Notes under the pieces: generated by a model
The model's database searches: none
The model's input: the letters and a program-made list of their open reading frames with translations, nothing else
What the model was told of the DNA's origin: nothing
Made by a program: the position numbers and the translations under genes
Assembly (NCBI GenBank): GCA_949752745.1
Contig: OX457025.1
Span: 97,405,804 to 97,469,803, forward strand
Direction of reading: 5' to 3'
DNA from: Protula sp. h YS-2021
Lineage: Eukaryota > Annelida > Polychaeta > Sabellida > Serpulidae
Length of the DNA stretch: 64,000 nt
Part shown: positions 48,363-59,289 of the stretch, piece by piece
How positions within the stretch are numbered: the stretch's first letter is position 1
How the letters are laid out: every line of letters begins with the position of its first letter

Positions 48363-48549
48363 GATGTGGCTGGGTGCAGAGGTCGATGCTTATGATGAGG
48401 TGTGAGGGACCAACCCAATCTGCACCCTAGTCTGATAATGTTCAGTTGTGAGGGCTGATGTCCCGAGATGTGGGTTGGGGGAGGGGGGAGAGGGGGGATC
48501 TCCTGCAGTGGGTGTTCTAGCTGCATCCCATTTTGGCTGCCTTGTGCAG

Positions 48550-48694
48550 GCCTGTACAAATACACACATACACATCACAGACATCGCACTGGCTGGTACA
48601 AGGCATCGCATGCCACGTCATCAGCCAGACAGGTGCGCCTGTCATGGCACAGCAGGTGCCCGTCCTTACACACACAGAGCGGCGTACACCTGTC
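48550..48694 (+). CDS. Possible plus-strand exon (competes with minus-strand call)
   Basis: A strong acceptor (TTTTGGCTGCCTTGTGCAG) and strong donor (GTC|GTAAGT) delimit 145 nt. With phase 1 entry, matching 33037 or 35139, the frame is open throughout and leaves two bases over, which fits the candidate terminal exon at 57061. The peptide (LYKYTHTHHRHRTGWYK and on) is His/Ser/Arg-rich with no domain. Opposite it on the minus strand lies a more convincing cysteine-rich frame, so at most one is real. Confidence 0.25.
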
Positions 48695-48706
48695 GTAAGT
48701 TGGGTC
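48575..48706 (-). CDS. Cysteine-rich, VWC-like exon (candidate)
   Basis: On the minus strand, DPTYDRCTPLCVCKDGHLLC, then HDRRTC, LADDVAC and ALYQPVRC, end at a TGA (48575-48577). Spacing is C-x3-C-x-C-x6-C-x5-C-x6-C-x8-C. The von Willebrand factor C domain of procollagens has C-x2-C-x-C-x6-C-x4-C-x5-C in the same place, with DG or NG after CVC. This fits the middle of a VWC domain in a secreted or matrix protein. Third codon positions are G/C-rich, as in the zinc-finger exons. The final CC-x2-C of VWC is missing. A weak acceptor (CTTACGACAG) would start the exon at 48689, but the frame stays open upstream. No companion exon was found. Confidence 0.45.
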   Translation of the reverse strand, partial: DPTYDRCTPLCVCKDGHLLCHDRRTCLADDVACDALYQPVRCL

Positions 48707-49394
48707 AGCGCGTCCGGTACCACAGAGGAGAAATTGTGTTACACACCCAAACCGACCAATAGAAAAAAAGGCAAAGTAGGAGATAAAGTGACTCTGTATG
48801 GCTTCTTCTCCCCAACATCTGCTTCCATCGGCCAGGGATGGACGCTCGATCGTCCGTACACCACTGCTGCGGCTTGGTACCGGGCATGTTCTTGGCTCTC
48901 GCTGGATCCCTTTTACCACTGATTGAATGACCACGATGTTTGTCCCTGCCCGGCGGATTGATCTCTGAAGGATCCAGCCTTCTTTTTCCAATCGTGCGTC
49001 ATGTGAAAGTGATCTTGTGTGATTTTTTTTTCAAGTCCTCACTGACCCTGTTCACTTCGCCTTTAAAAAAAAGTCAGTATTTGTTTTAACTGTATGACGA
49101 AATGCTGTTGTCCTTTTCAATTTCTGGGCATGTTATCACCCCCACCCCCCCCACCCCCCCCCCCTCGCCCCATGGGTTTTGTTACATCACGGGAAAGAAA
49201 TGACAACCCATATTGCAAACAACTTTGGTTTTTTAAACCCGAAAAAAAACTCGTATGGGAATTGATATTGTTTTCATTTTTTTCATTCGTTTTCTTGTTA
49301 TCTTTGTTCTTTTCGCAAGCGTTTTAGGGGGTAGCTTTTCCCTTAGTGATGACCTTTGCGGTTATGCTTTAACAAAAACAAATCTAGTTCGTTT

Positions 49395-49395
<1 letters not shown>

Positions 49396-49433
<38 letters not shown>
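49396..49433. repeat. TTTC microsatellite
   Basis: About nine TTTC repeats. Confidence 0.95.
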
Positions 49434-50384
49434 GTTTCGCTTTTCTAACCCTTCGGTGGGTACAAACTTTGTATTTGGATGTGTGAAAAAACGCCAAGCT
49501 CCCCAAGGTTGCACTTCACTTGTCATCGGAGAGCGTTCAAAGTTCAATTCAATACTTTGAATACCAATAAAAAGTCTTGTGTTTTATAATATTTTACAAT
49601 TGCCTAAAAACGCGTCAAATCTCTTCATCCTCAGAAGCTGGAAAGGCTTTAATTTACTTTCATAAGTTACTTCAGAATAAAGTAACAATATGTTATTTTT
49701 ATTTTACTTTACCTTTGCTAAGTGCAAATATCTCCCACCTCCCCCTCCCCCCCTCCCCCTCGTATAAGTTTGTGAGAATAGAATTCCGGAGAAGGCGACG
49801 TCACGACGTCGTGGGTGAAAGGCAAGAAACCTTGACTGTCAGCCATAGTCAATAACAAGTTGTTGTGATAACGCGCGAATGAAATTAATGTGTAACACCT
49901 TATTTTTTAAACTAAGAATTCTGAAGCAAATAAGAAACCAGTTATTTTTTTCGGTATGCAATTCCGGAATGGATGCTTAATTTTTCCAATACCAAAGGGT
50001 GACAAAACTTGAATAGTGTAAATTCTTATCTTTTGGCAAAAGGAAAATAAAAATATTGGAAAATTAATTGTTATTAGGCTGTTTATTAAAATGTCAGTAG
50101 TTCAGTATTGAATAAACTATGTAAATTTTAAATTTTTGCTGTTTTTGTATTTGAAATTTTTTGTATATTTCTTATTTCTAAGGGAAAAAAATAAGTTGTT
50201 CATGCAGTCTGCAACCTAAAATGATGAAAGAATGAAAAAGTTTCGATTTATCAGTAGTCTATTCTTGAATAGCCTAGCAAAAAATACCTGGTTTCTTATT
50301 CACTTCAGAATTCTTATTTTGAATAAGACGGTGTTATTAACCCAGCCGACTTTGTCGGACTGCGTTAGTCGTATCACTATAGGG

Positions 50385-50548
50385 GGCATGAATGTATGTG
50401 CGTATGTTAAACTTTTTCTCGAAAATGCTACCCCTCCTACAGTTTTGCTCCAATTGCTTTGATAATGTGCAGGAATATTCCCTGGGTGGTCCCGTTCCTG
50501 GCTATTACTTTCTTTGACGATTGACGAAAAACTGACAAAATGGGGGCA
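50385..50548. repeat. Dispersed repeat family, third member
   Basis: ATGCTACCCCTCCTACAGTT, GCTCCAATTGCTTTGATAAT and ATTCCCTGGGTGGTCC parallel the units at 40353-40566. It sits directly upstream of the 38-bp satellite. Confidence 0.55.
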
Positions 50549-50559
50549 CTTTTCCCACA

Positions 50560-52395
50560 ATGAAATCCCGGCATTTACGGGGCTGACATTTTCCACGGTG
50601 GGATCCCGGCATTTACGGGGCCGACATTTTCCACGGTGGGATCCCGGCATTTACAAGGCCGACATTTTCCACGGTGGGATCCCGGCATTTACAAGGCCGA
50701 CATTTTCCACGATGGGATCCCGGCATTTACAAGGCCGACATTTTCCACGGTGGGATCCCGGCATTTACAAGGCCGACATTTTCCACGGTGGGATCCCGGC
50801 ATTTACAAGGCCGACATTTTCCACGGTGGGATCCCGGCATTTACGGGGCCGACATTTTCCACGGTTCGATGCCTGCATTTACTGCGCCGACATTTTCCAC
50901 GGTTCGATGCCTGCATTTACTGGGCTGACATTTTGGGATCCCGGCATTTACTAGGCCGACATTTTCCACGGTGGGATCCCGGCATTTACAAGGCCGACAT
51001 TTTCCACGATGGGATCCCGGCATTTACAAGGCCGACATTTTCCACGGTGGGATCCCGGCATTTACAAGGCCGACATTTTCCACGGTGGGATCCCGGCATT
51101 TACAAGGCCGACATTTTCCACGATGGGATCCCGGCATTTACAAGGCCGACATTTTCCACGGTGGGATCCCGGCATTTACAAGGCTGACATTTTCCACGGT
51201 GGGATCCCGGCATTTACAAGGCCGACATTTTCCACGGTGGGATCCCGGCATTTACAAGGCCGACATTTTCCATGGTGGGATCCCGGCATTTACAAGGCCG
51301 ACATTTTCCACGGTGGGATCCCGGCATTTACGGGGCCGACATTTTCCACGGTTCGATGCCTGCATTTACTGGGCCGACATTTTCCACGGTTCGATGCCTG
51401 CATTTACTGGGCTGACATTTTGGGATCCCGGCATTTACTAGGCTGACATTTTCCTCGGTGGGATCCCGGCATTTACTGGGCCGACATTTTCCACGGTTCG
51501 ATGCTTGCATTTACTGGGCTGACATTTTGGGATCCCGGCATTTACTAGGCCGACATTTTCCTCGGTGGGATCCCGGCATTTACTGGGCCGACATTTTCCA
51601 CGGTTCGATGCCTGCATTTACTGGGCTGACATTTTGGGATCCCGGCATTTACTAGGCCGACATTTTCCTCGGTGGGATCCCGGCATTTACTGGGCCGACA
51701 TTTTCCACGGTTCGATGCCTGCATTTACTGGGCTGACATTTTGGGATCCCGGCATTTACGAGGCCGACATTTTCCACGGTGGGATCCCGGCATTTACAAG
51801 GCCGACATTTTCCACTGTGGGATCCCGGCATTTACAAGGCCGATATTTTCCACGGTGGGATCCCGGCATTTACAAGGCCGACATTTTTCACGGTGGGATC
51901 CCGGCATTTAGAAGGCCGACATTTTCCACGGTGGGATCCCGGCATTTACAAGGCCGATATTTTCCACGGTGGGACCCCGGCATTTACAAGGCTGACATTT
52001 TCCACGGTGGGATCCCGGCATTTACAAGGCCGACATTTTCCACGGTGGGATCCCGGCATTTACGGGGCCGACATTTTCCACGGTGGGATCCCGGCATTTA
52101 CAAGGCCGATATTTTCCACGGTGGGATCCCGGCATTTACAAGGCCGACATTTTCCACGGTGGGACCGCGGCATTTACAAGGCCGACATTTTCCACGGTGG
52201 GATCCCGGCATTTGCTAGGCTGACATTTTCCACGGTGGGATCCCGGCATTTACAAGGCCGACATTTTTCACGGTGGGATCCCGGCATTTGCTAGGCTGAC
52301 ATTTTCCACGGTGGGATCCCGGCATTTACAAGGCTGACATTTTCCACGGTGGGATCCCGACATTTACAAGGCCGACATTTTCCACGGTGGGATGC
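50560..52395. repeat. 38-bp satellite with higher-order structure
   Basis: About 48 units of CATTTACAAGGCCGACATTT followed by TCCACGGTGGGATCCCGG. Two variants are diagnostic: GGTTCGATGCCTGCATTTAC, and a shortened unit ending TGACATTTTGGGATCCCGG. Variant blocks recur every 107 bp between about 51350 and 51780. A larger block, ending in the same variant series, recurs about 487 bp apart (near 50945 and 51435). Frames are open for up to 217 codons because the unit lacks stops. Confidence 0.97.
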
Positions 52396-52399
52396 CGAT

Positions 52400-53100
52400 C
52401 GGGGTTCCCGTCTCCATTAAATTTTCACTCCCTGACGGCAAAGAACCATATCAGTGAAATCTGAATTGTATGTAATAATCAAAATAACATTTAAATTAAT
52501 AAATTTAAATAATTAAAATCTTCAGACGTTTTGCTTTAATTCGTTTTGTTAAGTGTTTTGTAAAGTAAAATAAAACGTTGCACAGACTATCTTGTCCAGG
52601 ATATTACAGGAATACTGTGGATCCGTGACGTAACAAGATGTGACGTTCGCTGTTAGTTTTGTTTTCTTGTGTCCTGTTGTTTTCACGTGTGATCTTCAGT
52701 GCACTCTTAATTATAGAGACTATTGTAGAATGAAACTGGAAACTGAAATATTTTCACAATTGAAAATAGCAAATACTGTGTGAAAACAGTTATTTTCGTT
52801 TTCAAAAGTGAAGACTTGTAATTTCCTTTTCGAATTGAAAGGGGACATGACAAGAAGTGTCTGAAGTGTTTTGTATTTAAATTCACAAAATAGAAGAAAA
52901 GAGTAGCAGAAAAAATGAGACTCGAGATTCGAAGAAGGTCATTTTGTGGTGTGTTGGAGTGTAAAATGGTTGTGGCGTGGGTGGGAGGGGGGAGGGGTCG
53001 TGGGGGCAGGAAGGGGGGAGGGGATAAGTCTGTGGGAACATTCTTACCAGCAATCGCACACAATACACAAGTGTTTTTTCCCATTGTCTATTTGTGTGAT
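52400..53100. other. No recognisable gene
   Basis: AT-rich sequence flanks the satellite, then a G-rich tract (52978-53025). Open frames here are short and without family features. Confidence 0.4.
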
Positions 53101-53105
53101 ATCAG

Positions 53106-53270
53106 CGGCGGTGTTGTAAGGCTATGGTGTGCCCGTGCACAGGCGTCCGACGAGGGCGTATCAGCCGCGGTGTTGTAAGGGTACGGTGTGCCCGTGCACA
53201 GGCGTCCGACGAGGGCGTATCAGCCGCGGTGTTGTAAGGGTACGGTGCGCCCGTGCACAGGCGTTCGACG
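53106..53270. repeat. Tandem repeat, 59-bp unit
   Basis: Almost three identical units: GGTGTTGTAAGGGTACGG, TGCCCGTGCACAGGCGTCC and GACGAGGGCGTATCAGCCGC. GTGTTG starts at 53111, 53170 and 53229. It is unusually GC-rich for the region. Confidence 0.95.
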
Positions 53271-53639
53271 ACCAGTACGGTAGCATTGATTACTTACTTA
53301 CGTCGTTCCTCCAACAAATAGGTAACTTGAAAAAAAGGCCAGAAAAAAGCTGCCTTAGCGTAGGTGTTAAGTGCGATCATGTGCAGATATATCTTCACTA
53401 TGCAGCAGGACTGCTGTCAGATGTTTGAGGTATAGCTTGGTCACCTCAACATGGCTGGGACCAAAAAAACAAAAAAAAACGTTTTTCAAGTTCTGATTGC
53501 AGTCGCAAATATTCATTACAATAGGTAACGCCAAGCCAGACTGGCTTTGCTTGTAACCAACCTAGAACTGTGGGTCAGATTAGTAGCTGTTGAGAGCATG
53601 TTGTTAAATCTCGTAAGTTGCGGGACCTAAATCTACCCC

Positions 53640-53700
53640 CGTTCACCACCCATCCCTCTCTCCCCCTCATCCTCCCCCCCCCACCCCCCCCCCCCCCCGC
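53640..53700. repeat. C-rich tract
   Basis: CCCTCTCC grades into C runs of 9-12. Confidence 0.85.
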
Positions 53701-55140
53701 TTCTGGGTGTCACTTAAGTCAACAGGGTCACACGAAGGCGTTACTATAGCTAAATCATAACCTATTCGTCCTCACGATTAGTAAGCCAAATCACAGGGAT
53801 TATCCCTAAAGCAGTTCTGCTAATCCCCAGTGTATGCGCGCGAAAAATGGTGTCGAGGTTGTGTCTGGCGTGCACATTTACGACTGAAAGCGCTTCTATC
53901 GCGGCGGTTTGCCCCTCCGCCCCCCCCCCCTTCGCCCCCCGTCCCACATCGATCGCGATCGTTCGATGCAAAAAGTCCTGCAAAAAAAATTTCCTGGTTT
54001 GAGGGAAAGCGCTGCAAAAATACATGAAAAGATATGTGCGTGCGATGCCGTGCGCGGAGTGAATTATCGATGCGTTGGTGGGATAAAGGTTTTCTATACT
54101 GTGTTCTCCACATGACGAAAAAAAAAAACGTCAAAAAACGTCGCGACAGAAAGAAATCAAGAGGGAAAAATGAGAGAAAGCAGCAATGAGACAGAGAAAA
54201 AAAGGAAAAAGAGAAGGCGAAAGTCGTGTGGCGGGGGGGGGGGGGAGGGAAAAAATTACCCAGCTTCGATCTCTGTTGGTTATCAAGTGGGCGGCCTATG
54301 AGACAAGTTTGTTGAAGCCGACAGAGGGCGCCACTCCGTCTTGAGTGCGTTCACGCCGACACATTGTGAAGACGATTGTACTTGTGGGAGGTGCGCTTCT
54401 ATATTTATACCCCATACGTGGATATGGGCAAGGATATAGGTCAGTACTGTGCCTCGTTCAGTGCACGGACTGGATGGGTGGGGTTGGAGTCGGCTCGGTG
54501 TGGATAGGAGGATCGGAGTGATTTGGGGGTTGGGCATCCCAGTTAAGCAAATACATACTGAAACACGTCTAGTTGAAAAGGACATGATGGAGGGCTCGGT
54601 TGGTTGGTTATCGCTTGGTTTGTTATCGGTTGGTTAGTTATCACCCCGAGTTTGACTCTGGCTCGGAGTGATAACCACCAGAAGAAGCTCTTATCTTCCA
54701 GACTGTACCAATACGGATGTGGCTGTTTACGTATATAAGCCATGCAGCTTTACGTGTCTCTGTATTTTAACGTCATTTTAACGTGTCAGCGCCGTAACGT
54801 CATACTCGTATCAGGTATATCTGTCAGCAGTGTTACCTCTCTTCCGTGTTACCTGTCTGCACCATGGCAATTCACATTCGGCCAAGGAACCCCGTAACTT
54901 TGCGTGTTCCTCGTAATTTTGTATACCCGTCAGTACCGTAATTTTGTATACCCGTCAGTACCGTAATTTATAATAAATCATAAAATAACTCATAATAATG
55001 AAATACGTAAGTAAACCATATTTGCATTACAACCACACCCTCAACCCCACCCTCACCACCACCACCCGCCCCAACACTGAAGTATGTGCATTGCGCATAA
55101 ATACTGTAAACTTTGCACACGGTGCCATTTTTTTCCTTCA
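53700..55140. other. No recognisable gene
   Basis: It holds a G run (54229-54245), short TTGG steps (54598-54640) and a duplicated CGTAATTTTGTATACCCGTC at about 54910-54965. No supported exon was found. Confidence 0.4.
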
Positions 55141-55145
55141 CACAG

Positions 55146-55289
55146 ACTTCATTTGTGAATGTCAAGCCTTCGAAAACGACTGCTATCCAGACCGATTCCG
55201 TCCCGGCCGGTGTTATAAACATGTACCGCATGGAACGCGGTGAGGAATGTGTACTGGTCCTGTTTGCAGTCGATTTCACACCGTCATAG
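55146..55289 (+). CDS. Unrecognised exon-like stretch
   Basis: A very good acceptor (CCATTTTTTTCCTTCACACAG) is followed by an open frame beginning TSFVNVKPSKTTAIQ. It reads on through NMYRMERGEECVLVLF to TAG at 55287. A strong donor, CGCG|GTGAGG, lies inside after 55239 and would give a 94-nt exon. The Y-x-M, Arg-Gly, Cys-hydrophobic order loosely recalls the first strand of caspase-type domains, but the match is too short to name. A second frame is Cys-rich and also open to 55241. Phase relations to the zinc-finger gene are not decisive. Confidence 0.3.
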   Translation, partial: TSFVNVKPSKTTAIQTDSVPAGVINMYRMERGEECVLVLFAVDFTPS

Positions 55290-55977
55290 CCCGGTGTTGT
55301 GCCGAGCTAATGCGCCGTAAAGAAACAGCCGTGAAGGCTCTGCCTCGTTTTTTCCACGTGTTGTTTGAAGGAGGGTTCACAACAATGGCTGCTTGCGAAC
55401 ATACAGGGCAAACAGTCATCCCATTTGTGACGTCACAGTGCTACTGAATTTCATTTTGGCGGTCATTCTTTTTTGGCGGTATGGCCTTCACCGAAGCAGC
55501 TAGCAAAATCTTGCAACGGGCGAGGTCCGTTGAATCCATATTGTTTTATACTTCGCGACTCGATCGGTTCTGTAATCTGCAAAAAGCTGCATGGATTCTC
55601 AACGTTTTAACTTCGAGTTTCAGCATAAAGATAATTTATTTTCACACTTTAGTATAAGGAAAAATAAAGCGTAATTGATTTATAGGACATTCAAATTATC
55701 GGTATACTATTCCGGAATAGCCTACCAAAAATATCTGGTTTCTTTTTTGCTTCAAAGTTCTTATTTTAAATAATACTATGTTATAAATAAATATTTAAAT
55801 AAGTTAAATGTAAAATAACAAACAACAACAATAATAATAATAGTACTAATAATAGTAGTAGTAGTAGTGGCAGAAGTAGTAGTAGTAATAGTAGTAGCAG
55901 TAAAATTACTTTAAAGGTGGCTTCCGCACTATTAAAATTGTACCGAACCTTGTGCTGAAGAACCCAGCAAACTTCAC

Positions 55978-56215
55978 GCCTCTGTCAACCTATCTATCCA
56001 GCCAGCCATCCACCATCATCCATCCTCCATCTTTCCACCCATCCATCCATCTGTCTACCCATCCAACCATCCATCCACCCATCCATCCAGCCAGTCATTA
56101 CCCATCCATCCACCCAGCCAGCCAGCAGTCATCCATCCATCCTTTCATCCACCCACCCATCCAGCCAGCCAGCTAGTAATCTACCCATCCATCCAGCCAT
56201 CCATCCATCACGGAC
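55978..56215. repeat. CATC/CCAGC microsatellite array
   Basis: CATC repeats are mixed with CACC and CAGCCAGC. Confidence 0.95.
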
Positions 56216-56449
56216 ACCGTAGACATAACAGCTGTATTTACACACAATTGGTGTTGATGTGATCAGTATGTCTAGGGCCAACACTTGTGTCTTCTGTGAC
56301 CAAACCCTTTCGACCACTGCTTTAGAGCTGTCTTATTGAAACCTCAGCCCCATCCCCCACTCCCCTCCTCCCCCACAGTTGCGGTGGACATGCTCTTGAA
56401 GTTTGTATTCACGTTTCTCAAACCTACTCCCCCACCCGTCCACTCCCCC

Positions 56450-56649
56450 NNNNNNNNNNNNNNNNNNNNNNNNNNNNNNNNNNNNNNNNNNNNNNNNNNN
56501 NNNNNNNNNNNNNNNNNNNNNNNNNNNNNNNNNNNNNNNNNNNNNNNNNNNNNNNNNNNNNNNNNNNNNNNNNNNNNNNNNNNNNNNNNNNNNNNNNNNN
56601 NNNNNNNNNNNNNNNNNNNNNNNNNNNNNNNNNNNNNNNNNNNNNNNNN
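56450..56649. other. Assembly gap
   Basis: Exactly 200 N, preceded by a C run. The round number marks a gap of unknown true size, so order across it rests on the assembler. Confidence 1.
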
Positions 56650-57060
56650 AAATGCGCAGATGCAGACGAACAAGCACAGACGTATTTATTCGAACTTTGC
56701 CAAAGTAAAGAGAAAACCATAAATAGTCTAAAGCAGAAAATATTCTCAAGATTTCGACGTAACCTTTTTGCCTTGCAGCATTTTAATAGAACTGAAATCC
56801 AACACGGGCGTAATTTTAACTTTTTGTAAAACAGTTCATAAATATGATACACACAGTTTCTTTCACTTAAACGTGGCTTATAAGAAAGTTGTATAGACCA
56901 GACTTGTGAAATTGCGGGGATATATTAGTCTACAAGAGATTAAAGCGCGACATCTTTTCATTAAAGTGACTGATAAGCGACGTTAAAACCCTGTGTTCTT
57001 TATCTACAGTAACGGCGTATTTAAGACATAATGCTTGAGATAAGGGTTTTATCTTTACAG

Positions 57061-57127
57061 CAACGAGAACGGGCATGTTCTGGGGACCAATGACACCGCT
57101 CTGTCACGCGCCTATTTATGTCACTAA
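57061..57127 (+). CDS. Possible terminal exon
   Basis: After a good acceptor (GGTTTTATCTTTACAG) one frame reads NENGHVLGTNDTALSRAYLC and ends at TAA (57125-57127). It requires two bases carried in, which is what the candidate exon ending at 48694 supplies. It lies beyond an assembly gap, and 21 open codons are not significant alone. Confidence 0.2.
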
Positions 57128-57238
57128 TTTCCATACAAGTTCCAAAATTTCAGAACCAATTTGAAGACACTGAAAAACCGTAAACCTTATTTATAACTAG
57201 TATTAAATGTACTGTCGCGACTCGGTAGAAATCGGCTT

Positions 57239-57385
57239 TATCCGGTGTGCATCGGCGTTTTCCGGTGTTCGCTATCCGGTGTGCATCGACCTTTTCCGGT
57301 GTGCGTTATCCGGTGAGCACATGCGTTTTCCGGTGTGCATCGACGTTTTCCGATGTGTATTATCCGGTGTGCATCGACGTATATT
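57239..57385. repeat. Minisatellite, 34-bp composite unit
   Basis: About four units alternate TATCCGGTGTGCATCGACG with TTTTCCGGTGTGCG; the first two TATCCGG starts are 57239 and 57273. Confidence 0.85.
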
Positions 57386-57744
57386 TTGCTAGGCGGTGAT
57401 CTAAACAACACGCTGTGCTCTGCTTACGGCTGAGCGCGATCTTTCCTGCCGCGTATCGGGAAATATGGTGAGCGCGTTGGTTCCATCCGCGCTTAAACAA
57501 ATGCCACAAGAAACCACCAAAAACATTTAGTGATTTTAATACCCGGGTTCTGAGGAAATCTGCCACTGATATTGACCATGAGCTGAGTGAAATACACTTC
57601 ATCTGCAATGAGTTATGTAATACTTTATAACTCGGAAAATAGACGTTGCACAGATGTTGAAAAGTCAACGTCATATAGACGGCGGGCAGCCAGAAAACAT
57701 TCTAGATTTATATTTCCCAAAGTCTATATAACGTCGCTTTCCCG

Positions 57745-57950
57745 ACTTCGTTAAATCGTCAGGAGACGTTGTTTTGACCTATCCGTTCGACCTATCCGCA
57801 GCGTTGATCGAACGTCGGTTAATCGACGCTTATCCAAACGTCGAAAGTTAGGCGCTGCTTCGACTTCCATAAACAACCAACACCCAACGTTGATCCGACG
57901 TCGGGTGGGACGTCTTCCCAACGTTGATCGTATGTCGCAAATTTTACTGT
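57745..57950. repeat. CpG-rich inverted short repeats
   Basis: AACGTTGATC, CGACGTCG and their complements recur in both orientations (GTTGATCGAACGTCGG, CAACGTTGATCCGACGTCGG, CCCAACGTTGATCG). It looks like the internal part of a dispersed DNA element; boundaries are unclear. Confidence 0.45.
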
Positions 57951-57959
57951 GCAGTAATT

Positions 57960-59260
57960 CAAAATTAAGTATACCCCTAGGCAATTTGCCATGATATTGA
58001 GTCCACTTTATTTAATTGACATTTAATACATTGCAATAATTCAAACAGTTGTCGTATTTGAGTAATAATTTCAGTACTGAGAAACATAGCCATATTTTAG
58101 TTTTATGCTCCAAACATGACATCAAAATTCGACTGCTCCGGAAAGTTTTTCAGGATTTGGAGGTTTTTCTTTAAAAAAATTGTAATAGGCCCCATTAATT
58201 CAAAGATCTAAATTGTGCAATCAACTGGGCGTATCAATGCAAGAATTTATTGATGTGTCCAGCGAACGCAGTGTTTTCAAATTGTTTCGGCCATGCTTGT
58301 ACAAACCCCCGCGCATTCCATAAAACAAATCCAAGGAAGACAGCGAAGTTTATACTTCAAAAATAAACGTCCAAAGTTCAAAGACTCCTTTTAAAGTAAG
58401 AAGTTAGACGATTACGTGGTCCTAAAAGCGATTTATTTTAAGATGTTACTTGCTGTGCGAATTTGTTTACGATGATTCGCTCTGTCCCGTTTTCTGGGAT
58501 TAATGCGCCAAGTTAAGTGACCCTTTTTTTGCCCCCCCAGAATGAACTCTCATGTTTATGAAACCATTAACATTATAGCCGCTTTTCAACGAATTTATAT
58601 AGTTAATTTTAAACTAGACAACATATAGCTATCATTGGAGTGGATGTGATATTTTAAGCTATGTCCATTATGTGTTCTTGATCTAAACAGTGTTTGCTAG
58701 TCGCGGGGGGGGGGGGGGGGGGTTGGAGGGAGGGGCACTCACCTTTTAACTGGTTAGCATTCGTGTCCATGACCGTGCGCTAAGTTTGAAATAATACCCT
58801 CTTTTTCAGTTACGAAAGAATCCCCCTTTTTATGGGAAACGCGGTGTAATGAATGAAAACTACCCTCGCCCCCTCCCTCCGTCCCTGTTTTTCGCAGACA
58901 GCATCTGTCCGAAAATTGCCCCCTTCTCGATCCGCGTTTTTTGGATACGCACAGTAGCATGATGATACCAAGTGTCCCCCCTCCTAACCCCTCTCCCCCC
59001 CGGGTTGTCAGTCTAAATACGTGTCAAGTTATAAGAGTTGAATAGCTTAGAGTTTCTTTGGATTATTCTTCTATTTTTTGCTGTCGTTGCTAGAAGTCCG
59101 TAATATGAAATAATAATAATCGATGACGTGAACATAAAAAAACTGGTGTTGTTAAAAGGAAGTTCCAGAAAACGTTATCTTTGACATGAAAGTCATTTAT
59201 GTTATTCTTCAGCATCTTCTGTACCAAGAATATATTAGTTTTTTTTTCTTAACCAGTCGG
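57960..59260. other. No recognisable gene
   Basis: AT-rich sequence, a G run at 58705-58722 and CT-rich stretches at about 58862 and 58975. Nothing supports an exon. Confidence 0.4.
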
Positions 59261-59289
59261 ATCTTTTACGCTTAATCGTGTATTCGAAG

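Larger units (their letters stand above)
35140..48549 (+). other. Intron or downstream flank of the zinc-finger gene
   Basis: No certain exon follows 35139. The stretch holds the repeats listed separately. Apart from C, G and A/T runs, I see nothing nameable in about 35160-36230, 36460-37520, 37610-40290, 42480-43370 and 46790-48100. Confidence 0.3.
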
